The notes: generated from the letters alone by a model not told the origin. A stretch of 64,000 bases of DNA from Catenulispora pinistramenti (GCF_018274385.1 NZ_JAAFYZ010000004.1:1-64000); one strand, 5' to 3'; shown: positions 49,771 to 58,799, counted from the stretch's first letter. Numbers and translations: made by a program.

Positions 49771-50712
49771 TCAGTTCCCGAACGGCTGGATCTGCTGGTC
49801 CGCCTGCGCGATGAAGGACTGGTCCATCGTCAGCGCCCAGCGCGGGTCCGCCACGATCGCGTAGAGCTGGTCGTCGGTCAGCGGGCCGTTGCTCCACTCC
49901 ACGACGTTGATCTGGAGGTGGTCCGGCCGTTCGATGGTGATCGAGTTGTTGTGCGTCTTCGGGCCGTTGGCCGGCTCGCCGGTGCCGTGGACGACATAGA
50001 CGATCGTCCCGTCGGAGAGCGTGCCCGCCGCGCAGTAGTCCGTCTCGTACATCGGATTGCAGGTCGACTGCAGGTGGTGGCCGTCCAACTCACTCTTGTT
50101 CACCGAGACCGAGAACCTGGTCGTCCCCCGCGGCGTGCTCCAGCTCAGGGTGGTGTTCGCGTTGGTGCCGGGGGGTTCGGCGCCGCCGCCGAACCCGGAC
50201 GCCGAGCCGGGCCCGGTCTTGCGCAGGTCGTCCCGCAGGATCCAGGCGACGGCCTGCCCGTCCGCGGTCGCCGGGTCGGTCGGGGTCCCGGTCGCGGTCG
50301 GGGGCTTCCAGGAGGCCGGGATCGAGCCGATCACGGTGTTCGGGCCCGACGTCGAGGAGCCGGGGTTCGTCGGCGGCTGGGACTGCGGGGTCCGCGCCGG
50401 TGGCGTGGCCCCGGCTGGCGTCGGGCCGGCGGCCGTCGTGACCGGAGCGGACTGCGCGGCCGGTGTACCGCTAGGGCCGCCGGCGTTCACCGAGTGCGAC
50501 CCGCCGGAGGCGAACCCGCCGCCCAGCGCGACCGCCCCGGCGGCCACCCCGGCCACCGCCGCGGCGCCGCCGACCATGCCGAACAGCCTTTCGCGGCGCC
50601 GGATCCGGCGGCCGTGGGTCAGCGCCTCGCCGGCCAGACCGCCGAGCGGCGGCGGTCGCAGACCGGCCAGCTCGTCCTCGATCCGGTCGCGGATGTTGTC
50701 TTCAGACGTCAT
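49771..50712 (-). CDS. Single-TM regulatory protein of SigE-type sigma module 2
   Basis: A 313-residue protein built like the module 1 partner. A charged cytoplasmic N-terminus (about 1-43), one transmembrane helix (about 44-66, LFGMVGGAAAVAGVAAGAVAL), a long Pro/Thr/Ser/Ala linker (about 70-150) and a C-terminal folded domain with two cysteines (STCNPMYETDYCAAGTL). It lies 44 bp past the sigma gene and likely controls it. No zinc-anti-sigma motif is present, so the mode of control is not known. Confidence 0.68.
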   Translation of the reverse strand: MTSEDNIRDRIEDELAGLRPPPLGGLAGEALTHGRRIRRRERLFGMVGGAAAVAGVAAGAVALGGGFASGGSHSVNAGGPSGTPAAQSAPVTTAAGPTPAGATPPARTPQSQPPTNPGSSTSGPNTVIGSIPASWKPPTATGTPTDPATADGQAVAWILRDDLRKTGPGSASGFGGGAEPPGTNANTTLSWSTPRGTTRFSVSVNKSELDGHHLQSTCNPMYETDYCAAGTLSDGTIVYVVHGTGEPANGPKTHNNSITIERPDHLQINVVEWSNGPLTDDQLYAIVADPRWALTMDQSFIAQADQQIQPFGN

Positions 50713-50756
50713 GAGGATTCTCCAATCGCGTGCCGTGGAAGTGGGCCGCGGGGCCC

Positions 50757-51257
50757 TCAGACCGGCAGGTCCTCGCCGAGCAGGTTCCGGAGTTCGGCCA
50801 GGCCGCGCAGGCTGGCCGACTTCACCGCGGACCGGCTCATCCGCAACGCTGACGCCGTCTCCTCGACACTGCGGTCCTCCCAGTACCGCAGGACGATGAC
50901 GGCGCGCCGCTTCGGCGTCAGCCGGGCCAGCGCGGCCAGCAGGGACAGGCGCAGTTCGGCGCGGTCCTGGCCGCCGTCCCCCGCCTGCTCCGGCAGGTCG
51001 TCGGACGGCCGCTCGTGCCAGGACCGGCGCCTTTGCTGGCTCAGGAACTCGCGCACGATGATCTGCCGCACATAGGCGTCGACGGCGCCGTCACCGTGGA
51101 TCCGGTGCCACGCCGCGTAGGCCTTCGCCAGGCCGATCTGTGTGAGGTCCTGCGCCCGGTGCCAGTCCCCGCACATCAGGTACGCCGTGCGGCGTAACCG
51201 ATCGGCCCGCGCCACCGCGAACTCCGTGAACTCCTGGTCCCTGATCGCCCGGTCCAC
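50757..51257 (-). CDS. RNA polymerase sigma factor, SigE (ECF) family, module 2
   Basis: A 166-residue sigma factor. Region 2 is RADRLRRTAYLMCGDWHRAQDLTQIGLAKAYAAW (about 17-50), and region 4 is LARLTPKRRAVIVLRYWEDRSVEETASALRMSRSAVKSASLRGLAELR (about 109-156). It is similar in layout to the module 1 factor. The start is a GTG at 51257. The hairpin of the ppx terminator lies between it and the upstream ppx gene, so it is an independent transcription unit together with the single-TM gene. Confidence 0.9.
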   Translation of the reverse strand: MDRAIRDQEFTEFAVARADRLRRTAYLMCGDWHRAQDLTQIGLAKAYAAWHRIHGDGAVDAYVRQIIVREFLSQQRRRSWHERPSDDLPEQAGDGGQDRAELRLSLLAALARLTPKRRAVIVLRYWEDRSVEETASALRMSRSAVKSASLRGLAELRNLLGEDLPV

Positions 51258-51284
51258 CCCGACCCGCTTCCCTCGTGTGTGAGC

Positions 51285-51331
51285 CCGAAGGCCGCTGTCA
51301 CAAGGAGGTATGCAGTGACAGCGGCCTTCGG
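51285..51331. terminator. Long perfect hairpin after ppx
   Basis: Two 17-base arms (CCGAAGGCCGCTGTCAC and its exact complement) flank a 13-base loop, 15 bp past the ppx stop on the minus strand. No T-run follows on either strand, yet the stem is among the strongest in the window. Confidence 0.7.
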
Positions 51332-51345
51332 ATGCACTTCGCAGG

Positions 51346-52311
51346 TCAGGCGATGCTCGCGGCGATCCCGTCCAGGATGTCCCGCTCGCTGACCACGACC
51401 TCCGGCACGGTCAGGCCGGACGCCACCCGCTCCATGATCGCCAGCAGGATCAGCGCTCCGGCGCCGATCACGTCGGCGCGGCCGGGGTGGATCGCCGGGA
51501 CCGCCTTGCGCTGCTCGGCGGTCATGCCGAGCAGCTGGTCGGTGAGGTCCCGGATCCGGCCGAGCGAGAGATGCGACAGGTGGACGCGGGAGGAGTCGTA
51601 CTCGGCCAGGTCCAGCGCGACCGCGCCGAGCGTGGTCACCGTGCCGGCCAGGCCGACCAGGGTGCGGGCCTCGTCCAGCGGCACCGCCTCGGCGGCCCGG
51701 TCGATCAGCTTCCCGATGTCCGCGCGCGCGGCCTTGACCTGGGCCTCGGTCGCGATCCCGGAGCCTTTCAGGTGCCGCTCGTACATCCGCACCGAGCCCA
51801 TGTCGACGCTGCGGGCGGCGATCACCCCGCGCTCGCCGTCGCCGAGGACGAACTCCGTGGAGCCGCCGCCGATGTCGATGACCAGGTAGGGCGCCTGGTG
51901 CCGGTCGTGCGGCAGTTCGGTGGTGGCGCCGGCGAAGGAGAACCGGGCCTCCTCGTCGCCGCTGGCCACATACGGCTCGACGCCCAGGATGCCCTTCACG
52001 CCCCGGACGAACTCCCGCCGGTTCTCGGCGTCGCGGGTGGCGCTGGTGGCGACGAAGCGCAGCGGGATCGGCGTGCCGCCGCTGTGCCGCTCGATCAGGT
52101 CCTGGTACTCCAGGCAGGCGGCGAAGGTGCGCTCCAGCGCGGCCGGGGCCAGCCGGCCGGTGGCGTCCACCCCCTCGCCGAGCCGCACGATGCGCATCTC
52201 GCGCACCACGTCGTCGGTCTTACCGGTCTTCTGGTGGACGTCCGCGATCAACAGCCTGATGGAGTTGGTGCCGCAGTCGATCGCGGCGACGCGCTTGGTC
52301 ATGTCGTTCAT
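51346..52311 (-). CDS. ppx: Exopolyphosphatase / guanosine-pentaphosphate phosphohydrolase (Ppx/GppA)
   Basis: A 321-residue enzyme of the ASKHA fold. The phosphate-binding loop 1 is AAIDCGTNSIRLLIAD, loop 2 is VIDIGGGSTEFVL (about 140-152), and VGLAGTVTTLGAVAL follows. This is the actinobacterial Ppx2 form, which hydrolyses short polyphosphate or pppGpp terminal phosphates. It follows the DUF501 gene by 6 bp, the conserved actinobacterial order, although ftsB and eno, often found upstream of it, are not here. Confidence 0.92.
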   Translation of the reverse strand: MNDMTKRVAAIDCGTNSIRLLIADVHQKTGKTDDVVREMRIVRLGEGVDATGRLAPAALERTFAACLEYQDLIERHSGGTPIPLRFVATSATRDAENRREFVRGVKGILGVEPYVASGDEEARFSFAGATTELPHDRHQAPYLVIDIGGGSTEFVLGDGERGVIAARSVDMGSVRMYERHLKGSGIATEAQVKAARADIGKLIDRAAEAVPLDEARTLVGLAGTVTTLGAVALDLAEYDSSRVHLSHLSLGRIRDLTDQLLGMTAEQRKAVPAIHPGRADVIGAGALILLAIMERVASGLTVPEVVVSERDILDGIAASIA

Positions 52312-52317
52312 GTTCCG

Positions 52318-52905
52318 CTACGCACCCGGTTCTACGCCCGGTACGACACATTGCCCGGCCTTCCACCACTCCGGCAGCAGCGCCAGCGCCTCGTCACCCA
52401 GCGGGTTCACCCCGGGGCCGACGGCCAGGGTGTGGCCGACCAGGACGTGCAGGCACTTCACCCGGTCCGGCATGCCGCCGGCGGTCGGGAATCCGTCCAG
52501 CACCTCGATGGCGTCGCGCCGGGCCCGGTAGTCCTCGTCGGCGGCGCGGTAGGCGGCGGCCAGCTCCGGGTCGGTCTTCAGGCGCTCGGTCATCTCCTTC
52601 ATGAGACCGGAGGCCTCCAGGGTGCCGATCGCCGAGGCCGCCTTCGGGCAGGTCAGGTAGAACAGCGTCGGGAACGGCGTGCCGTCGGGCAGCCGCGGCG
52701 CGGTCTGGACGACGTCCGGGTTGCCGCACGGGCAGCGGTGCGCGACCTGGCGCACGCCGCGGGGCGTACGGCCCAGTTGGGCCTGGACGGCGGCCAGGTC
52801 GACCTGGTCGACCGGGGGCGGCGCGGCGGCGTCGGCGCTCGCGGCCGCTTCCGGGGCGACGGGGGCGGTGCGGGCGGGGTCCGGGGTGGGGGCGTCGTTC
52901 GTCAT
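52318..52905 (-). CDS. DUF501 protein
   Basis: A 195-residue protein. An Ala/Pro-rich N-terminus (about 1-33) precedes the DUF501 domain, with LGRTPRGVRQVAHRCPCGNPDVVQTAPRL, FPTLFYLTCPKAASAIGTLEA and the paired cysteines CPCG and TCP plus KCLHVLVGHTLAVGPG near the end. The cysteine pattern suggests metal or redox binding; function is unknown. It is coupled with ppx by a 6-bp gap. The start ATG sits 181 bp from the divergent gene at 53087. Confidence 0.9.
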   Translation of the reverse strand: MTNDAPTPDPARTAPVAPEAAASADAAAPPPVDQVDLAAVQAQLGRTPRGVRQVAHRCPCGNPDVVQTAPRLPDGTPFPTLFYLTCPKAASAIGTLEASGLMKEMTERLKTDPELAAAYRAADEDYRARRDAIEVLDGFPTAGGMPDRVKCLHVLVGHTLAVGPGVNPLGDEALALLPEWWKAGQCVVPGVEPGA

Positions 52906-53086
52906 GGCCTGTCCAGCCTACGTGCCCTCGGCGCTACGCACTTCCTCCGGCGGCGCCGAGGGAGGTACTTCCGTTGGAGTACGGCTGCTGACTCCTGATG
53001 GGGGACGCGTAGATCAAACGCGTGCTGCGAGGGTCGTGAGGTCATCGCGAACCTGAGTCACGTATACGTCGAGGGGGACGTACCAG

Positions 53087-53503
53087 ATGCTTCCGGCTTT
53101 GCGCGTGGTGGCAGTGCTCCACGCGCTCTCCTTCCTACTGCAACCGATTCTGGCCGGGCTGTTCCTGTCCGGCCAGGATTCGGCCATCGATTCGCACGCC
53201 ACCAACGCCGGGATCGTGGTGCTGCTGTGCCTGATCCTGACCGTCCTGGCGTTCCCGGCCTGGCGCAAGGACCTCGTTCCGCGCGCGGCGTTCACCACGT
53301 CCCTGTCGTTGCTGGTCGCCGAGGGCGTCCAGATGTACGCCGGCTTCGCGCACCTGATGTGGCTGCACGTCCCGCTCGGTGTGGTGATGATGGGCGGCCT
53401 GGCGACGGTGATGCCGCTGGTGATGCGGCCGTACAAGCCGGCGATGGCGGCCGGTTCGGCCGGTGCCGTCGTGGCCTTCCCCGGTGCGGAGGCCGGGGAA
53501 TGA
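53087..53503 (+). CDS. Four-helix membrane protein, partner of the multicopper oxidase
   Basis: A 138-residue protein with four hydrophobic segments (about 5-28, 42-60, 68-88, 94-113), polar loops and a short Ala/Gly tail. A GAGGGGG site precedes the ATG. No catalytic motif is visible, and the family is not recognised by name. Its stop overlaps the multicopper oxidase ATG (ATGA), so the two are always made together, which suggests a membrane anchor, copper handling or redox partner for that enzyme. Confidence 0.75.
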   Translation: MLPALRVVAVLHALSFLLQPILAGLFLSGQDSAIDSHATNAGIVVLLCLILTVLAFPAWRKDLVPRAAFTTSLSLLVAEGVQMYAGFAHLMWLHVPLGVVMMGGLATVMPLVMRPYKPAMAAGSAGAVVAFPGAEAGE

Positions 53504-55086
53504 GTGCTTTGCGTCTGTCCCGCCGCAGCGCGCTGCGGCTCTTCGGCGGTGCCGGGATGGCCGCGGTGCTGGCGCCGACGCTGGCCGGTTGTGCCAAGCC
53601 CGGCAGCGACGGGATCAACCCCGGGACCCTGAAGAGCTCGGCGAAACTGCCGCAGCCGTTCACCGTGCCGCTGCCGATCCTGAAAGCTCTGGCCCCGGAC
53701 TCCACCGACGCGCAGGGCGTCCACTACTCGATGACGCTGAAGCAGGCCGAGGTCGAGATCCTGCCCGGCTACCAGACGAAGATCTTCGGCTACAACGGGA
53801 CCTTCCCCGGGCCGTATCTGGACGTCCACGCCGGCACGCCGGTGGTCGTGCACCAGACCAACCAGCTGCCGGTGCCGATCGTCACCCACCTGCACGGCGG
53901 CCTGACCCCGCCGAGCGACGACGGCTTCCCCACCGACCTGGTGTTCCCGCAGGCGCTGGCGGACATGGCGAATCCGGGGATGGCGGCGTCGATGTCCGGG
54001 ATGGACGGGATGCCGTCGATGACGGACCCGCTGGCGCGCATGACCGCGGTGCAGCGGGACTACGTCTTCCCGCTCAACCAGCGCGCGGCCACGCTCTGGT
54101 ACCACGACCACCGGATGGACTTCACCGGGGTGCAGGTGTGGCGGGGCTTGTTCGGGCTCTGCGTCGTGCGCGACGCCGAGGACGACAAGCTGCCGCTGCC
54201 CAAGGGCGAGCGCGAGATCCCGCTGATGATCGTGGATCGCGCCTTCGACGGCGACGGCCAGCTGATCTACCCGGAGAAGGACCCGACGCTGCTCGGGAAA
54301 CCGAGCATGGACAAGTCGATCTCGGCCGGTGCGCAGGGCGACGTGGTGCTGGTGAACGGTGCGCCGTGGCCGTACCTGGAGGTCGCGGCGGTCAAGTACC
54401 GGCTGCGGATCCTCAACGCCTCCAACGCGCGCCGCTACGAGCTGAAACTGGACGGCCCAGGGGGCGGGGAGTTCATCCAGGTCGGCTCGGACGGCGGCCT
54501 GCTGGCCGCGCCGGTCACCCACTCCACGCTGGCCATGGCCGCGGCCGAGCGTTTCGACGTGGTCGTGGACTTCTCGAAGTACCCGGTCGGTTCGACGGTG
54601 ACGCTGAAGAACGCCGCCGACAGCGGCGGTCCCGGCCTGGTGATGCAGTTCAAGGTGACGTCGCAGGCCACTGACGATTCCTCGGTCCCGGCGACGCTGT
54701 CCACCATCGACAAGCCGGCGGTCGACGGGGCCAAGCGAAAGCTGGTCTTCTCGTTGCAGGCAGACAAGTGGCAGATCAACGGTAAGGACTTCGATCCGGC
54801 GCACCCGCTGCTGAAGCCGGTGTTCGGCAAGACCGAGGAGTGGACGGTGACCTCGGTCGAACGGCACTCGGTGCACGTCCACGGGGCGCACTTCCAGGTC
54901 ACCGCGCGGGGCACCGGCGGGGCCGGGGAGTACGACCACGGCTGGAAGGACACCGTGGAGCTGTCTCCGGGTTCTGAGGTCAAGTTCGCGATCCGGTTCG
55001 ACGGCTATCGCGGCCGGTATGTCGCGCACTGCCACAACCTGGAACACGAGGACATGGCGATGATGGCGGCCATCCAAGTGGTCTGA
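53500..55086 (+). CDS. Tat-exported multicopper oxidase lipoprotein
   Basis: A 528-residue secreted oxidase. The twin-arginine signal is SRRSALRLF (7-15) and a lipobox LAGC gives Cys31. Copper-ligand blocks are THLHGG (H130, H132), WYHDHRMD, HSVHVHGAHFQV and HCHNLEHEDMAMM, the full trinuclear and type 1 set with an axial Met. Residues about 170-190 (MAASMSGMDGMPSM) form a Met-rich loop like that of CueO. This suggests Cu(I) oxidation for copper tolerance or laccase-like activity on phenols. It overlaps the four-helix membrane gene and is closed by a bidirectional hairpin. Confidence 0.92.
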   Translation: MSALRLSRRSALRLFGGAGMAAVLAPTLAGCAKPGSDGINPGTLKSSAKLPQPFTVPLPILKALAPDSTDAQGVHYSMTLKQAEVEILPGYQTKIFGYNGTFPGPYLDVHAGTPVVVHQTNQLPVPIVTHLHGGLTPPSDDGFPTDLVFPQALADMANPGMAASMSGMDGMPSMTDPLARMTAVQRDYVFPLNQRAATLWYHDHRMDFTGVQVWRGLFGLCVVRDAEDDKLPLPKGEREIPLMIVDRAFDGDGQLIYPEKDPTLLGKPSMDKSISAGAQGDVVLVNGAPWPYLEVAAVKYRLRILNASNARRYELKLDGPGGGEFIQVGSDGGLLAAPVTHSTLAMAAAERFDVVVDFSKYPVGSTVTLKNAADSGGPGLVMQFKVTSQATDDSSVPATLSTIDKPAVDGAKRKLVFSLQADKWQINGKDFDPAHPLLKPVFGKTEEWTVTSVERHSVHVHGAHFQVTARGTGGAGEYDHGWKDTVELSPGSEVKFAIRFDGYRGRYVAHCHNLEHEDMAMMAAIQVV

Positions 55087-55112
55087 TCCGCTGTCGGTGA
55101 TCCGGGCCGGTC

Positions 55113-55131
55113 CGCCGCCGATCCGGCGGCG
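55113..55131. terminator. Bidirectional terminator between oxidase and kinase genes
   Basis: CGCCGCCG and CGGCGGCG, eight complementary bases each, flank a three-base loop between two convergent genes. Confidence 0.55.
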
Positions 55132-55152
55132 ATCAGCCGCCGATTCACCGAT

Positions 55153-56376
55153 CTACTGCGGCCGATGTGCCGCCGCCGGCGCCAGGGGCACCCGCCAGAC
55201 CACGCGGGTGCCCTCGGCGTCTTCGGCGGGCCCGGCGTGGAAGCTGCCGCCGAGTTCGTCCGCGCGGGCGGCGAGGTTCGCCAGCCCTTGCGCGGCGGTG
55301 CGCGGGTTCGGTTCCCAGGCCGGCATCGGGGCGCTGCCGTCGTCGTGGACGTCGAGGGTCAGTGTGGTGGCCGGTCCGGTCTCGACCGTCACCACCACCT
55401 CGACCCTGGTCGCACCGGCGTGTTTGGCCGTGTTGGCCAGCGTTTCGCGGACGGCGGCCACCAGGTGCGCGCCGGTGCCGGCGGTGACGAGGGAGTCCAG
55501 CGGGCCGGTGAAGCGGACCGAGGGCTCGAAGCCGAGGACGCGGGCCGCGCGGGAGGCCTCGCGCAGGACCCGGGCGCGCGTGGAGGTGGCCTCCTGGTCG
55601 GCGGAGAGCTGGAGGTCGAAGATGGTGGTGCGGATCTCGGCGATCGCGGCGTCGAGTTCGTCCATCACACTGTCCAGGCGGTCGGCGGCGGCCGGGAGGT
55701 CCGGGCCGGGCCCAGTGAGGCGGCGGCGCAGCGTCTGCAAGGACAGGCCGGCGGCGAAGATGCGCTGGATGGTGAGGTCGTGCAGATCGCGGGCGATGCG
55801 CTCGCGGTCGGCGTAGACGGCCAGCCGGTCCTCGGCGGCCCGGGCCTCGGTGAGGGCCAGTGCCAGCCCGGCCTGGTGCGCGAAGGCGGTGGCCAGCCGG
55901 GCGTCCTCGTCGTCGAAGGTCCGCCGGCCCGGTGCGTTGGCCAGGACCAGGGTGCCGATGGGGCGGTCGTCGCGTTGCGCCAGGGCGGCGTAGACGAGCG
56001 CTCCGAACCGGCGGTAGGGCGGCGCGAGCTCCTCGGGTTCGGCGTCCCCGGCCTCCATGACGAAGGCGCGGCCGGTGAGGGCCACTTCCACCGAGCGCCG
56101 ATGCGGTTCCACCCGCGCGCCGCGCACCTCGTCGGCGGCCAGCCCGGTGGCCACGTCGACGCGCCAGGTGCCGCCCTCGTGGTGCAGCAGCAAGGAGCAG
56201 TGGTCGGCGCCGGAGGCTTCGCGGGCCCGCTCGGCGACCAGGACGAGGACTTCGTGGGGATCCTCGGCGAGCAGCATCAGGGTGATGACGTCCGTGGCCG
56301 CCGAGAGCCAGGACTCGCGGCGGCGGGCGGCGGCCAGGTCGGCGCGCAGGGCGGCTATTTCGGGCGATTCGGACAT
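55153..56376 (-). CDS. Orphan GAF histidine kinase (HisKA_3 type)
   Basis: A 407-residue soluble kinase. A short coiled coil (about 5-25) and a GAF domain (about 30-175, with VLVLVAERAREASGADHCSLLL) are followed by HisKA_3 with the phospho-His in ERIARDLHDLTIQRIFA (about 195-212) and a HATPase_c domain with ETLANTAKHAGATRV and DDGSAPM. The build is that of DevS/NarX-like kinases, but no haem-binding clue or adjacent response regulator is present. The ATG at 56376 avoids an upstream extension that runs into the previous gene's terminator. Confidence 0.85.
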   Translation of the reverse strand: MSESPEIAALRADLAAARRRESWLSAATDVITLMLLAEDPHEVLVLVAERAREASGADHCSLLLHHEGGTWRVDVATGLAADEVRGARVEPHRRSVEVALTGRAFVMEAGDAEPEELAPPYRRFGALVYAALAQRDDRPIGTLVLANAPGRRTFDDEDARLATAFAHQAGLALALTEARAAEDRLAVYADRERIARDLHDLTIQRIFAAGLSLQTLRRRLTGPGPDLPAAADRLDSVMDELDAAIAEIRTTIFDLQLSADQEATSTRARVLREASRAARVLGFEPSVRFTGPLDSLVTAGTGAHLVAAVRETLANTAKHAGATRVEVVVTVETGPATTLTLDVHDDGSAPMPAWEPNPRTAAQGLANLAARADELGGSFHAGPAEDAEGTRVVWRVPLAPAAAHRPQ

Positions 56377-56434
56377 CGCCTCGATCTTAAGCCGCCCGCG
56401 CGCCGCCTGCCTTCTGTGCTGCTCCCGCCGGCTG

Positions 56435-56466
56435 CCGGCCCCGCAGGCCATTTCCTGCGGGGCCGG
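56435..56466 (-). terminator. Strong terminator after the aminotransferase gene
   Basis: CCGGCCCCGCAGG and its exact complement CCTGCGGGGCCGG flank a six-base loop, 10 bp past the aminotransferase stop on the minus strand. Confidence 0.8.
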
Positions 56467-56475
56467 TGTCCGGTG

Positions 56476-57546
56476 CTACTCCCGGAACTCGCCGGCGACC
56501 CGCAACAGGATGTCGTTCGCCTCGACCTCGCCGATGGTGACCCGCACGCCCTCGCCGGCGAACGGCCGGACCACGATGCCGGAGACCTCGGCCATCGCGG
56601 CGAACTCCACGGTGCGCTCGCCCAGCCGCAGCCAGACGAAGTTGGCCTGGCTCTCCGGGACGGTCCAGCCCTGTGCGCGCAGCCCCTCGATGACCCGGGT
56701 GCGCTCCTGGACCAGCGCCTCGCAGCGCTCCAGCAGCGGCTTCTCGGCCCGCAGCGACTCGATCGCGGCCACCTGGGCCAGGCTGTTCACGCCGAACGGC
56801 ACCGCGGTCTGGCGCAGCGCCGCGGCCACCGGCTCGTGCGCGACGGCGAAGCCGATCCGCAGACCGGCCAGGCCGTAGGCCTTGGAGAAGGTGCGCAGGA
56901 CGGCCACGTTGGGGCGGTCGCGGTAGAGCTCCAGGCCGTCCGGGCTGCTGTCGTCCCGCACGAACTCCCGGTACGCCTCGTCGATCACCACCAGCACGTC
57001 GCTCGGCACCCGGTCCAGGAACCGCACCAGGTCGTCCTTGGAGATCGCGACGCCGGTCGGGTTGTTCGGGTTGCAGACGAAGATCAGGCGGGTGCGGTCG
57101 GTCACCGCGGCGGCCATCGCGTCCAGGTCGTGGTGCTCGTCGGGGGTCAGCGGCACCTTGATCGAGGTGGCCCCGGAGATCTGGGTGATGATCGGGTACG
57201 CCTCGAACGAGCGCCACGCGTAGATCACCTCGTCGCCCGGGCCCGAGGTGGCCTGCAGCAGTTGCTGCGCCACGCCGACCGAGCCGGTGCCGGTGGCGAT
57301 GTGCTCCGCCGGGACGCCGAAGTGCTCGGCGAGCTCGGCGGTCAGCGCCGCGACGCCCATGTCGGGGTAGCGGTTGAAGCTCTCCGCGGACTTCTGGACC
57401 GCTGCCAGCACGCCCGGGAGCGGCGGGTAAGGGTTCTCATTCGAGGACAGCTTGAAGGCGGAGGTGTCGGGGATCTTTCCCGCTTTGTAAACGGGGATGC
57501 CGCGCAATGCTCCACGGAGCTTCGGGGTCTGGACGTCGTCGGCCAC
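56476..57546 (-). CDS. HisC-type histidinol-phosphate/aromatic aminotransferase
   Basis: A 356-residue PLP enzyme of aminotransferase class [16 protein letters not shown] (about 32-44) is the HisC-like start, CNPNNPTGV and [11 protein letters not shown] follow, and the PLP lysine is in [17 protein letters not shown] (about 217-233). It may make histidinol phosphate or aromatic amino acids; a stand-alone gene away from other his genes fits the Pat/ArAT-like branch. The GTG at 57546 follows AAGGAG, and a terminator closes the gene. Confidence 0.88.
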   Translation of the reverse strand: MADDVQTPKLRGALRGIPVYKAGKIPDTSAFKLSSNENPYPPLPGVLAAVQKSAESFNRYPDMGVAALTAELAEHFGVPAEHIATGTGSVGVAQQLLQATSGPGDEVIYAWRSFEAYPIITQISGATSIKVPLTPDEHHDLDAMAAAVTDRTRLIFVCNPNNPTGVAISKDDLVRFLDRVPSDVLVVIDEAYREFVRDDSSPDGLELYRDRPNVAVLRTFSKAYGLAGLRIGFAVAHEPVAAALRQTAVPFGVNSLAQVAAIESLRAEKPLLERCEALVQERTRVIEGLRAQGWTVPESQANFVWLRLGERTVEFAAMAEVSGIVVRPFAGEGVRVTIGEVEANDILLRVAGEFRE

Positions 57547-57630
57547 GGCTGGAATCTCCTTCTCGGGGTTGATCTCAGATTAACCGCCGCCGGACTTTTC
57601 GCCGACCGTCCTGAGCGGGACAAATGAGGT

Positions 57631-58749
57631 GTGACCCTCAACGGATTCCCTTACGGAGAGTTGCTGTTCGGTACGGACGGTCAGGTGGCCGACCCCTCTC
57701 AACGCGGCGTCGCCCCGGCGGTGGCGCTCGGCGCGGATGTCACGGACGTTCTGGTGCTCTCACACGGCTGGCTGGACGACGCCTCGCGTGCGCAGATCCT
57801 GTACGACGGCCTGACCCGGGCCATGGTCCAGGCCGGCGGCGCCCCGCCGGGACTGGCCGTGCTCGGGATCGTGTGGCCGGCCCGGCGATTCGACGCGGCT
57901 CCGGAGGTCGAGGCCACGGCGGCCATGAACGATCCGAGCGGCCGGACCGCCGCGTCCTACGTCACCCGGCTCCGGAACCGGGTCCGGACCGAGATCATCG
58001 ACCTGCCGGCCGCGGCGGAGTACGCCAACCCCGGCGACCATCAGGCCACGTTCTTGGGGCTGGACCCCAGGGAACTGCTGGCGAGGTTCGGTCGGCTGGA
58101 GGACGGGATCTACGCCGTCATGAACCTGGCGACCTACTACGAGATGAAGGCGCGGTCCGGCAACGTCGGCCGGGGTTTGGCGCCGGTGTTGGCGGCGGTG
58201 CGGGCGGCCCGGCCCTCCGTGCGGCTGCACCTTGCCGGGCACAGCCTCGGGTCCCGGGTGATGGCCTCGGCGCTGGCCAACTGCGAGCCGCTGCCGGTGT
58301 CGTCGGCGATGCTGATCCAGGGCGCGCTGTCGCAGTTCGGCTTCGCGAAGCACTGGGACGGTGTGCACGACGGCCTGTTCCGCCCCGGGCTGTTCGGCGG
58401 GCGGCTGCGGGGGCCGGTGGTCGTGACGCACTCGCGGCACGACGAGATGGTCGGCATCATCTACGACCTGGCCTCGCGGCTGGTCGACGACCAGACGGAC
58501 TCGGCCGGCCGGGCTCCGGAGGACGCCGCGCGTGCGGAGTTCGCGGCGATCGGGTCCCATGGCGCGCTGTGCACACCGGAGTCGGTGTGGGGCGAGATGC
58601 TGCCGGTCTCGGGGGCCGGCTACGCGTTCCGGGCCGGGGCGATCAGCAATCTGGATTCGAGTGCCTACATCCGGAGCCACTTCGACGTGATGACGCCGGA
58701 GGTGGGGAAGGCGCTGGTCGGGATGGTCACGGCGGGCGAGGTGCGCTGA
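57631..58749 (+). CDS. Alpha/beta-hydrolase-like protein (lipase-type elbow)
   Basis: A 372-residue protein, probably cytoplasmic. VTDVLVLSHGWLDD is an oxyanion-type strand, GHSLGSRVM the nucleophile elbow (about 205), VVVTHSRHDEMVG a likely acid loop and SHFDVMTPEVG a possible His. The central 100 residues, including NPGDHQATFLGLD, are not shared with common lipases. The substrate is unknown. It starts at a GTG 84 bp from the divergent aminotransferase gene and stands alone. Confidence 0.7.
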   Translation: MTLNGFPYGELLFGTDGQVADPSQRGVAPAVALGADVTDVLVLSHGWLDDASRAQILYDGLTRAMVQAGGAPPGLAVLGIVWPARRFDAAPEVEATAAMNDPSGRTAASYVTRLRNRVRTEIIDLPAAAEYANPGDHQATFLGLDPRELLARFGRLEDGIYAVMNLATYYEMKARSGNVGRGLAPVLAAVRAARPSVRLHLAGHSLGSRVMASALANCEPLPVSSAMLIQGALSQFGFAKHWDGVHDGLFRPGLFGGRLRGPVVVTHSRHDEMVGIIYDLASRLVDDQTDSAGRAPEDAARAEFAAIGSHGALCTPESVWGEMLPVSGAGYAFRAGAISNLDSSAYIRSHFDVMTPEVGKALVGMVTAGEVR

Positions 58750-58769
58750 GCGGACCGGCGGCGACGCTT

Positions 58770-58799
58770 CATGGCCGGATCTGTCATGGCCGGATCTGT
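58770..58799. repeat. 15-bp exact tandem repeat
   Basis: CATGGCCGGATCTGT occurs twice in direct succession (58770-58784, 58785-58799) in the gap upstream of the GATase1-AraC gene. Confidence 0.8.

Noticed and set aside
51302-51320. AAGGAGG plus ATG as a small gene start.
   Set aside because: The frame is ATG-CAG-TGA, two codons, inside a hairpin loop; no downstream frame fits.
52318-53087. Expected ftsB and eno upstream of DUF501-ppx.
   Set aside because: The adjacent DNA holds a divergent copper oxidase cassette, so the usual cluster is broken here rather than hidden.
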